Shown piece by piece: positions 7,349 to 13,982 of a stretch of 15,410 nt of DNA; the first letter of the stretch is position 1, and each line of letters starts with the position of its first letter. The translations under genes were made by a program, and so were the position numbers. The notes beneath the pieces are model-generated. The model did not search any database. It worked only from the letters and a program-made list of their open reading frames with translations, and was not told the origin of the DNA. The DNA comes from an uncultured Chloroflexota bacterium. GTDB lineage: Bacteria; Chloroflexota; Anaerolineae; Aggregatilineales; Phototrophicaceae. The DNA lies in assembly GCA_903904765.1 (NCBI GenBank), contig CAIVEA010000903.1, positions 1-15,410 on the forward strand, given 5' to 3'.

Positions 7349-7357
7349 TGGTAAAAT
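7349..7357 (+). promoter_or_regulatory. Extended -10 element upstream of the sbcC-like gene
   Basis: TGGTAAAAT is a TGn-type extended -10 (TAAAAT, 7352-7357) that would start transcription near 7364, 30 nt before the ATG. No convincing -35 is seen, which is normal for extended -10 promoters. In the rest of the 253-bp gap (about 7180-7345) I see no gene or clear structure. Confidence 0.4.
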
Positions 7358-7393
7358 GACCCGTATTCACCAACCGGATAATATGAATCGGCC

Positions 7394-9949
7394 ATGATCC
7401 CTATCCGCCTCGAAATCAAGAACTTTCTCGCCTATCGTTCCCCCGACCCGCTGCGCTTCGATGGCATCCACCTCGCTTGCTTGACGGGCGCGAACGGTGC
7501 GGGCAAATCGTCCATCCTCGATGCCATCACATGGGCGCTGTGGGGCAAAGCACGCTCCAGCACCCCCGATCTTGTGCATACCGGGCAGAACGAGATGGAA
7601 GTGCAACTGAAATTTCTGCACGAAGGCACGACCTACAGAGTCCACCGCCGCGCCTCACGCAAGAAGGCCGGCAGTGCCACCACCGCGCTCGATTTCTACT
7701 CATGGTTGGATGATGAGCAAAAGTGGAATTTGCTCAACGAAGGCTCAGTCAAGCAGACGCAGGACAAGATTGACCAAATGCTGCGCCTGACCTACGACTT
7801 GTTCATCCACTCGGCTTTCTTGCAGCAGGGCAAGGCCGATGCTTTCGCCACCATGAAACCCGCCGAACGCAAGCAGGTGCTTTTCGACATTCTGGGGCTG
7901 GCGATCTGGGAAAACTACGAAACCGCTGCCAAAGTCCGCATCAAAGAGTTGGAAGAACGGTTGCGGACGCTGGAAATCAACCTGCGCGATATCGAGGACG
8001 AACTGAAGCAAGAACCCGCCCTCCGCGCCGATCTAGACGAGGCCAAACGCGCACAACATGCGGCACTCACTCAACTCGAAATTGCCGAAGTAGAACTGGC
8101 GAAAGTGGCGGATGCCAACGCCCACTGGAAAGCCGCGCAAACCCGCAAAGCCGATCTGGAGGGGCGGGAGCGTGAACGGCGGCGCGATGCCGACACCGTG
8201 GAAGGCAATATCACGCGCCAGCAGGATAACATCGCCCGTTACGAAGCCATTCTTGCGGACAAAGACCGCATCGAGGAAGGCTATCAGGCGCTGCAAGCCG
8301 CCCGCGAAGCCGATGCCGCGCTGGGCGAAAAGCTCATCCGCTTGCAGGATTTTGAGGATGCCCGCACCAACCTCACCGCGCAAATCAGTCAAGCGCGGGC
8401 TGAACTAGAATCCCAACTCAGTGCCAGCGCCGCCACCCTCGTCCAGTATGAAAAAACCGCCAACGATGCCGATGAAGACCTGTTTGAGCGTGTGCAGGCC
8501 GATTTGTTCGACCTCGAACGCATCGAGCGCCAGCGTGACGAATACCGCGATCAGATCGAGGCGCTCAAAACCGAGCAGGCCGCTTGCGACTCCACGAACA
8601 AAGCCCTGCGCGACGAGATGAACCAGATCAAAGAGCGTCGCGACAAACTCCGCAACGTGGATGGCGGAGCCTGTCCGCTGTGCGGGCAACCGCTGGATGA
8701 CCAGCACCGCGACGAATTGCTGACGCAAGTCGAAACCGAAGGCCGCGCACGGGGCGACCAGCACCGCGCCAACGAAGCCCGCATCAAAACCATCACGGCA
8801 GATTTGACCACGTTACAAGCGCAGGTCAAAACCTTCACCACCCGCCTGAAAGAGCAGGACAGCCTGCGTAAACAGGCCGGGGCGCTGCAAGGACAGATCG
8901 AACGCGCCCACAAAGCGCAGCAGCATTTGGGCGAAGAACAGGCGCGTCAGACGGTGCTGCAAACGACGCTAGAAACACAGGACTATGCCCACGAAGCACG
9001 GGCGCAATTGGCCGCACTGGAAGCCGAGCGCGAAGCCATCGGCTATGACCGCGCCAGCCACGCCAGCGCCCACGCCCAGATGGAGGAGTTGCGCCAGTTT
9101 GACCGCCGCCAGCAGGAATTGATGACTGCCCAAGCCACCCTGCCCGGATTATACGAGGCGCTGCGCCTGTTCGAAGAACAACGTGAACGCTTGTTGAAAG
9201 CGATGGCGGAAGAACGGGTTGAGATGGAAAATCTGCGTGCCGAAATCCAGCGCATACAGGTGGATGTGGACGAACACCGTCGCCGCCAGTCAGAAGTGAA
9301 TACCCTGCGTACCGCCGAACGGCAGCAAGAGGGGCGTGTCATTGCCGCCGAACAGAAGTTGAGCGCCCTCGATGCCCAACGCAACCGCAAGCAGAGCCTC
9401 GAAGAACGGCGCGAACAGAACCGGCGACAGGTGGCGTTGTACGAGGATTTACGTACCGCTTTCGGCAAAAACGGCGTGCCCGCTATGATGATCGAGGCCG
9501 CCATCCCCGAACTGGAGGCCGCCGCCAACACCCTGCTGGCACGCATCACGGATGGGCGCATGGCGCTCATGCTCACCACCCAGCGCGAGAAAGTGGCAGG
9601 GGGCGTGATCGAAACGCTCGACATTCAGATTTCGGACGAACTGGGGACGCGCAGTTACGAGGTCTACAGCGGCGGCGAAGCCTTCCGCATCAACTTCGCT
9701 GTGCGCGTCGCCCTATCGCAATTCCTCGCCCGCCGCGCCGGAGCGCACCTGCGGACGCTGTTCATTGACGAAGGATTCGGTACGCAGGACGAAGACGGAC
9801 GCATCAAAGTGGTGGAGGCCATCACCGCCATTCAGGACGAATTTGACATGATTCTGGTCATCACTCACATCGAAGACCTGCGTGACTCGTTCCCAGTGCA
9901 TATCCATGTCGAAAAAACACCATCGGGCAGTCATATCGCTGTGCGCTAA
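7394..9949 (+). CDS. sbcC: SbcC/Rad50-type DNA repair ATPase
   Basis: This SMC-like ATPase partners the SbcD/Mre11 nuclease in processing DNA ends and hairpins. The 851 residues have the full Rad50 plan: N-terminal lobe with Walker A GANGAGKS (32-39), a Q-loop region FLQQGKADAFATMKPAERKQ, a long coiled coil rich in E, R, Q and A, the zinc hook C427-P-L-C430 almost exactly at mid-length, a second coiled coil, then the C-terminal lobe with signature SGGE (759-762), Walker B LFIDEG (D792-E793) and H-loop H825. It is shorter than E. coli SbcC (1048) but normal for archaeal and Chloroflexota-like Rad50 proteins. The Shine-Dalgarno is weak, and a four-codon ATG reading frame ends in the ATGA overlapping its start. 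No SbcD gene is on either side, which is unusual. Confidence 0.92.
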   Translation: MIPIRLEIKNFLAYRSPDPLRFDGIHLACLTGANGAGKSSILDAITWALWGKARSSTPDLVHTGQNEMEVQLKFLHEGTTYRVHRRASRKKAGSATTALDFYSWLDDEQKWNLLNEGSVKQTQDKIDQMLRLTYDLFIHSAFLQQGKADAFATMKPAERKQVLFDILGLAIWENYETAAKVRIKELEERLRTLEINLRDIEDELKQEPALRADLDEAKRAQHAALTQLEIAEVELAKVADANAHWKAAQTRKADLEGRERERRRDADTVEGNITRQQDNIARYEAILADKDRIEEGYQALQAAREADAALGEKLIRLQDFEDARTNLTAQISQARAELESQLSASAATLVQYEKTANDADEDLFERVQADLFDLERIERQRDEYRDQIEALKTEQAACDSTNKALRDEMNQIKERRDKLRNVDGGACPLCGQPLDDQHRDELLTQVETEGRARGDQHRANEARIKTITADLTTLQAQVKTFTTRLKEQDSLRKQAGALQGQIERAHKAQQHLGEEQARQTVLQTTLETQDYAHEARAQLAALEAEREAIGYDRASHASAHAQMEELRQFDRRQQELMTAQATLPGLYEALRLFEEQRERLLKAMAEERVEMENLRAEIQRIQVDVDEHRRRQSEVNTLRTAERQQEGRVIAAEQKLSALDAQRNRKQSLEERREQNRRQVALYEDLRTAFGKNGVPAMMIEAAIPELEAAANTLLARITDGRMALMLTTQREKVAGGVIETLDIQISDELGTRSYEVYSGGEAFRINFAVRVALSQFLARRAGAHLRTLFIDEGFGTQDEDGRIKVVEAITAIQDEFDMILVITHIEDLRDSFPVHIHVEKTPSGSHIAVR

Positions 9950-10024
9950 GGTGTGACAAACTGCATAACGAAGTTTGAAATTACGTACTTTGGAAACGCT
10001 TAGGGTCTATGAAAGGGTGTTTTA

Positions 10025-10035
10025 TATAATATAAT
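10025..10035 (+). promoter_or_regulatory. Overlapping double TATAAT, -10 of the GNAT cluster
   Basis: TATAATATAAT contains two perfect -10 hexamers (10025-10030 and 10030-10035) sharing one base, in a short AT-only run within an otherwise GC-rich region. It lies about 28 nt before the GNAT-like gene's start codon. No good -35 is seen at the expected distance. It is probably the promoter of the three-gene cluster that follows. Confidence 0.5.
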
Positions 10036-10062
10036 ATTCTCCAAAGAGAGGATGCAGAATGT

Positions 10063-10977
10063 ATGCCCCCTGCCGACGCGGATAATCAACCGAATCCCGA
10101 ACAGGATCGTGATGAGATACGCAACGTGCGCCGCATCTTGCGGATGGTGCAAGCGCATCTCACCCGTTCCCATCTCGCGGCAGGCGCGATCCGTGAAACG
10201 CTGAATATGGTCGAGGTGTTCCATCACCCCACCAATCCGGCTGCTCACCTGAACTACGTCAGCCCGCGCCAGAACACCGCATGGGTTTCCAGCGCACATC
10301 TTAAAGCTGGCCTCGCCCATCTGCGTAGCTACGAACGCACACCCCGCGTCAGCTATATCGAAGGGCTGTATCCGCCGCAGATTGCCAAAGCCCTGCGCGA
10401 ACTGAACCTGAAGCTCGAAAGTGAAACCCCCATCGCCGTTTACAGCCGCGAAGGGGTGAATGGGCAAATCCCGCCGCTGCCGGATGTGCCGCTGATGCCC
10501 CTGCACGTCCGTGTGGAAACCGTCACCGACCAGACGGGCATGGAAAAATGGTGGTACGCCTACCGTAACGCCTTCTTCGATGTTCCCACGCTCGGTATTG
10601 ACCCGCAAATCGTCAGTCGCGATCTAGCGGAGTTTCAGGCCGGACGGCAGTTGGATTACCTGCTGTACCAGCACGAACATCCGGCAGGGGTCGCCCGCAT
10701 CACATTGCACGGGGAAACCGCGCAACTGGCGGTGTTGACCGTCATCCGGGAATCCCGCATTCCGCCCATTTTAAGGTCGCTGCAAAGCATGGCGCTATAC
10801 GGGGCGCTGGCGAAGGGCGCGGTGTTGGTATTCGCACAGCACGAAACCGATGCAGAGCGCCATCTAGGGCGGACGCTGGGCTTTATAGATTTTGGCAGCG
10901 CCGTATGTTATTCTGACCCGAACGCCACCCGCGAGGATTCCGATGCCCCTGTGGAGCAGCCTCTACTGTCAGATTGA
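10063..10977 (+). CDS. GNAT-like acetyltransferase
   Basis: This 304-residue soluble protein is probably a member of the GNAT N-acetyltransferase superfamily. The region around residues 95-130 (RVSYIEGLYPPQIAKALRE, then LKLESETPIAVY) resembles the N-terminal half of GNAT proteins of the kind with a LEF...ALxxAGF...PLLVCTP pattern. The C-terminal half has a substrate-side strand (AGVARITLHG), a region where the acetyl-CoA loop should be (VIRESRIPPILRSLQSMALYGALAKG), and a typical closing strand, LGFIDFGSAVCY. A clear Q/RxxGxG/A pyrophosphate loop is not obvious, so activity is uncertain. The start follows AGAGAGGA by 10 nt. The last 35 nt overlap the next gene, implying co-translation. The substrate cannot be inferred. 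Confidence 0.6.
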   Translation: MPPADADNQPNPEQDRDEIRNVRRILRMVQAHLTRSHLAAGAIRETLNMVEVFHHPTNPAAHLNYVSPRQNTAWVSSAHLKAGLAHLRSYERTPRVSYIEGLYPPQIAKALRELNLKLESETPIAVYSREGVNGQIPPLPDVPLMPLHVRVETVTDQTGMEKWWYAYRNAFFDVPTLGIDPQIVSRDLAEFQAGRQLDYLLYQHEHPAGVARITLHGETAQLAVLTVIRESRIPPILRSLQSMALYGALAKGAVLVFAQHETDAERHLGRTLGFIDFGSAVCYSDPNATREDSDAPVEQPLLSD

Positions 10978-11752
10978 TGACCCGCAGGCCGTCGCTGCCC
11001 ATCTGCGCGACTCGCTAACGGCGCTCGCCTATACCCTTTACGACCCTTTCAGCGCGATTCCCGGCCCTGCTTACCCGCAACAGGTGCGTCTGTTCGTCGC
11101 GCCCGCGCAGGCCGGATGGGTGCGCGTCCTCGGCAACCCTGCGCCCGAACAACTTCCTGATCTGTCGCATCTCGCGCTCACGCTGCATTTCACGCTGGAC
11201 GGCGCACAGGAACAGATCGCCGTATACGCAGCTGGCGCGGCAGCGGATGACTCCGCGCTGACCCCTGCTTTGCGCCCCGGCTTTACCCCCGCCGATTTCG
11301 CCCGTGCGTGCATGAGCGCCGCCCCATCAGGCGCATCCGCCCCGGCGCTGCCGCTGGATGCGCTGCCTGATTCGGTGCGCGGGATGGCGGGCGGCGTGAA
11401 CAGCGGACAGGCCGATAAGCTGTTCAACCGCCTCAGCCGCGATTTGCTAGGGCGCTTCGGGCAGAACGCCGAGATGGACGCAGCGCGGGCACTGGTCAGT
11501 GGTGCGGATGAGCCGGACTGGAGCAGCGCAGGCGGCGCACGTTTGCAAGCGGCGGCGGCCTGTTTGACCCTGCCCGCCAACTGGCAGCAACCAGATTTCG
11601 AGGCGCTGCGCGATGCCTACCCGCTGTATGTTCGTCAGCGCCGTCGCCCCGGTGCGCTGTTGTATCCGGGCGATGCGGCAGTGATGGCGCGGGTGACGAA
11701 CGCGCTGGACTACATCCCTATCTATGGAGGCAAACGCGATGGCGGCAGATGA
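10943..11752 (+). CDS. Unrecognised protein, middle gene of overlapping cluster
   Basis: I do not recognise the family. The product is 269 residues, soluble, Ala/Pro/Asp-rich, with no signal peptide or membrane segment. An N-terminal domain (about 1-115) has alternating strands such as QVRLFVAPAQAGWVRVL and LALTLHFTLDG, followed by QEQIAVYAAG. A middle A/P/S-rich linker (about 120-145) leads into a helical C-terminal part with GQADKLFNRLSRDLLGRFG. ATG 10943 is chosen because GAGGA (10933-10937) is 5 nt upstream; the longer frame from 10892 would overlap the upstream gene by 86 nt with no ribosome site. It overlaps the GNAT gene by 35 nt and the methyltransferase by 14 nt. The tight overlaps suggest a shared function or complex with these two, which is inference only. 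Confidence 0.7.
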   Translation: MPLWSSLYCQIDDPQAVAAHLRDSLTALAYTLYDPFSAIPGPAYPQQVRLFVAPAQAGWVRVLGNPAPEQLPDLSHLALTLHFTLDGAQEQIAVYAAGAAADDSALTPALRPGFTPADFARACMSAAPSGASAPALPLDALPDSVRGMAGGVNSGQADKLFNRLSRDLLGRFGQNAEMDAARALVSGADEPDWSSAGGARLQAAAACLTLPANWQQPDFEALRDAYPLYVRQRRRPGALLYPGDAAVMARVTNALDYIPIYGGKRDGGR

Positions 11753-12302
11753 TCGCGTGCGTTGGGACGAAAATTACCGGCAGTCGGCAGAGAAGCCTTA
11801 TCCTGCGCCCAACCCGCTCCTGTTCGAGTTCACGCCGCCCGTCCGTGCCGAGGACGGCAAACGCGCCCTCGATCTGGCCTGCGGACGCGGACAGAACGGC
11901 CTGTGGCTGGCCGCGCAGGGCTACAGCGTGGATTTGATTGACATCAGCCGCGTAGCACTGTTACGAGCGCAGGAAGAAGCGCGGCGGCGCGGCCTGAAGA
12001 ATATCAACCTGATTCCGGCGGATTTAGACACCTACGAAATTCAGTCGAATCAGTACGATTTAATCTGCGTCTTTCGCTTCCTGAACCGCGACCTGCTCCC
12101 CGTGTTGCGGGCGGCAGTGCGCCCCGGCGGGCGCATCGTGTATGAAACCTTCAACACGCGCTATCAGCGTATTCAGCCCGTAGACCATATCGAGTACCTG
12201 TTGAAGGTCGGCGAATTGACGGGCATGTTTTTCGACTGGCGCATCGCTGCTCATCAAGAGGACGATCATATCTCGCGCATCGTCGCCATCAAGCCCATCT
12301 GA
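11739..12302 (+). CDS. Class I SAM-dependent methyltransferase (TehB-like)
   Basis: This small S-adenosylmethionine-dependent methyltransferase has 187 residues from ATG 11739. The glycine-rich SAM loop is LDLACGRGQNG (44-54), the acidic residue after the second strand is D68 in VDLIDIS, and the later motifs are YDLICVFRFLNRDLL and VRPGGRIVYETFN. The size and motif style resemble TehB/UbiE-type small-molecule methyltransferases, not DNA or RNA ones. GGAGG (11726-11730) sits 8 nt before ATG 11739; an in-frame ATG at 11724 overlaps that site and is less likely. It begins 14 nt before the stop of the preceding gene and ends only 12 nt from the convergent PfkB gene, with no visible terminator. 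The acceptor is unknown. Confidence 0.85.
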   Translation: MAADDRVRWDENYRQSAEKPYPAPNPLLFEFTPPVRAEDGKRALDLACGRGQNGLWLAAQGYSVDLIDISRVALLRAQEEARRRGLKNINLIPADLDTYEIQSNQYDLICVFRFLNRDLLPVLRAAVRPGGRIVYETFNTRYQRIQPVDHIEYLLKVGELTGMFFDWRIAAHQEDDHISRIVAIKPI

Positions 12303-12314
12303 CCGGGTGCAGGT

Positions 12315-13256
12315 TTAGCGTTTGGGCGGGTAGGGCTGCAATTCCACCTGCGACAGCAACCGTTCCACATCCTCGCGGCGGCAATCGGCAGTTCCGGGCA
12401 GCATACACACCGCCGCCGCCGCCGCCGTCCCCAGCTTCAACCCTTCTTCGATAGGTTGCCGCCGCGCAAACGAAGATGCCAACCCCGCCAGCACCGCATC
12501 GCCCGCGCCTGCGGGACTCACCACCGGCACGGTCAGCGGCGGGATGAAATAGGCGCGATCCCGCAGGACGGCTAACGCACCTTCCGCGCCGAAGGTCATA
12601 ATCGGTTGTGTACCGTACTGCGCCACGATTTCGCGCCCTGCCAGATACGCATCTTCCATGCTCTGAATTTCGCGCCCCAGCAGCGCCGCTAATTCGTCGC
12701 GGTTGGGCTTGATGAACGTCGGACGGGCTTCCAATCCGGCACGCAAGTTAGCATCCGCCGCGTCGAAGATCGTCGGCACATGATGGGCATTCGCCAGCGA
12801 GATACAGTCGGCGTAAAACGCAGGAGTCATGCCAGCGGGCAGCGTGCCACCCAGTATCACGCAATCCGCACCGCGCAGAGAGGCGGCGTATTTCTCTCGC
12901 AAAGCCGCCACATGCGCCCCTTCCACCACCATCGTCGAGGTGGTGAGCGTGGTCTGCGAACCGTTATCCTGCGTCATGACAACCACATTGATGCGCGTTT
13001 CGCCGCTTACCGGAATGAAATCGGTGGTCACACCCCGCGCCCGCAGCATGGTTTGAGCGCGATCACCGGTTGCGCCAGCGGTGAACCCCAGCGCCAGACT
13101 GGGAATGCCGATCTCGCCCAGAATCCACGAGGCATCGGTGGGTTTGCCGCCCATGCTGTACACCGATTGCACAGCGCGAATGGTTTTGTTGGGCGTGAGC
13201 GCGGGGATGATGATGGTCAGGTCAATCGTGGTATTCGGGGTCACGGTGAGGATCAT
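12315..13256 (-). CDS. PfkB-family carbohydrate kinase (1-phosphofructokinase / tagatose-6-P kinase-like)
   Basis: The 313-residue ribokinase-fold kinase is closest in style to FruK/LacC, opening with ILTVTPNTTIDLT (FruK-type TLNPAID position). It would phosphorylate a sugar phosphate using ATP. The C-terminal signature VSPAGAGDAVLAG is present with GAGD at 250-253 and catalytic base D253. The N-terminal glycine motif reads GGKPTDASW (36-44) where FruK-like enzymes have GGKGxNxxR, so the substrate pocket may differ. A short GCC trinucleotide run (12411-12425) encodes an alanine stretch (TAAAAAV). GAAGGA lies 6 nt before the ATG. It is last in a minus-strand run after the HEGLH membrane protein gene (84-nt gap). 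Substrate could be fructose-1-P, tagatose-6-P or another phosphosugar. Confidence 0.85.
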   Translation of the reverse strand: MILTVTPNTTIDLTIIIPALTPNKTIRAVQSVYSMGGKPTDASWILGEIGIPSLALGFTAGATGDRAQTMLRARGVTTDFIPVSGETRINVVVMTQDNGSQTTLTTSTMVVEGAHVAALREKYAASLRGADCVILGGTLPAGMTPAFYADCISLANAHHVPTIFDAADANLRAGLEARPTFIKPNRDELAALLGREIQSMEDAYLAGREIVAQYGTQPIMTFGAEGALAVLRDRAYFIPPLTVPVVSPAGAGDAVLAGLASSFARRQPIEEGLKLGTAAAAAVCMLPGTADCRREDVERLLSQVELQPYPPKR

Positions 13257-13297
13257 GAGCAGTCCTTCTAGGTTTGTGAGGGTCGAGACATGTCCGA

Positions 13298-13326
13298 ATG
13301 ATACCGCGCTGCCCCCACCGCTTCCA
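13298..13326 (-). promoter_or_regulatory. Weak promoter candidate for the PfkB gene
   Basis: The minus strand has TATCAT (13298-13303) with TGGAAG (13321-13326) at 17-nt spacing. The -35 is poor. The 84-nt gap to the upstream gene leaves room for a separate promoter, but the PfkB gene may also be read from the upstream operon. Confidence 0.25.
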
Positions 13327-13340
13327 GTCAGGAATACACC

Positions 13341-13667
13341 TCACGCATCCAGCAAACGGGCAGCGATGCGCTGAAGGTCGCCCACCGTCCCCGCCAGCCC
13401 GAAGCCGCCCACCACCAGCAGCGCCACGCCCCCCAGCGCCGCCCCTGCGTCCGGCGCGTTCAGCAGCAGCACCCCGCCCGCCCCGGTGACGAGGCCGAAG
13501 GCCAGCGCGGGCAGTCCTGCCACGAACACATATTGTCCGGCGCTCAGGTCGTCCGGCACATCCACATGACGGTTGCTCCAGCGCACCGCCCGCCGCCCGA
13601 TCAGCCACAGTGCCAGCAGGTGCAGCCCTTCGTGCGGGAATCCGTACAATCGCAAGAGAAGGCTCAT
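13341..13667 (-). CDS. Small membrane protein with HEGLH motif (DUF3267/zincin-like)
   Basis: This 108-residue protein carries HEGLH at residues 12-16 inside a hydrophobic first helix, an HExxH pattern as in membrane zinc proteases and DUF3267-like proteins. Two further hydrophobic segments follow: YVFVAGLPALAFGLVTGAGGVLLL and a segment around GGVALLVVGGFGLAG. It ends with VGDLQRIAARLL, reminiscent of the GD-containing end of DUF3267 proteins. A possible third ligand is H34 (NRHVDVP). It is much shorter than site-2 proteases, so whether it cleaves anything is open. The start codon overlaps the stop of the pterin dehydratase gene by 4 nt (ATGA), so it is translationally coupled and needs no Shine-Dalgarno of its own. 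Family assignment is tentative, the gene call is firm. Confidence 0.7.
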   Translation of the reverse strand: MSLLLRLYGFPHEGLHLLALWLIGRRAVRWSNRHVDVPDDLSAGQYVFVAGLPALAFGLVTGAGGVLLLNAPDAGAALGGVALLVVGGFGLAGTVGDLQRIAARLLDA

Positions 13668-13981
13668 GCGCTGCGCCCCAACAGCGCCGCCAGCAATTCA
13701 ACCTGCTGCGCGGACTGCACATCGTTGGCGGTGATCTTGTGACCGACGGAATGCGTGGTGAAGCGCACCGTCACCCGCTTCCAGCCGATCAGGATGTCGG
13801 GGTGATGATCGAGTCGCTCCGCCAGCGCCCCGATGCTGGTCGCCCAGATCAGGCCAGCGGCATAGGTGGGCAGCGGGTAGGTTTTGCAGAGCATATCGCC
13901 TTCGCACACCCACCCCGGCAGGTTGGCGAGGGCGGCGGCGATGTCGGCATCGGACAAGGGTGGAGGGTTGTGTGGGAGCAT
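13664..13981 (-). CDS. phhB: Pterin-4a-carbinolamine dehydratase
   Basis: The enzyme dehydrates 4a-hydroxytetrahydrobiopterin, recycling the pterin cofactor of aromatic amino acid hydroxylases; many bacteria carry it for other pterin or molybdopterin-related roles. The 105 residues match the family in length. The signature LDHHPDILIGWKRVTVRFTT has catalytic H59-H60-P61, and H77 follows in TTHSVGHKITANDVQSA. The N-terminal ALANLPGWVCEGDMLCKTY matches the usual L..W......L.R.F pattern. No phenylalanine hydroxylase gene is in the window. The ATG follows the EamA stop after a single base (TAACATG), with a GAAGAG ribosome site inside the EamA end, and its stop overlaps the next start by 4 nt. Confidence 0.92.
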   Translation of the reverse strand: MLPHNPPPLSDADIAAALANLPGWVCEGDMLCKTYPLPTYAAGLIWATSIGALAERLDHHPDILIGWKRVTVRFTTHSVGHKITANDVQSAQQVELLAALLGRSA

Positions 13982-13982
13982 G

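Noticed and set aside
12411..12427. GCC trinucleotide run as a possible unstable microsatellite
   Set aside because: It has only about five units, lies in frame, and encodes a short alanine stretch in the PfkB helix. Ordinary for this GC content.
13222..13722. 166-codon minus-strand frame overlapping the HEGLH gene and PfkB start
   Set aside because: It is an R/G/A-rich alternate frame. The coupled HEGLH gene in another frame explains the region better.
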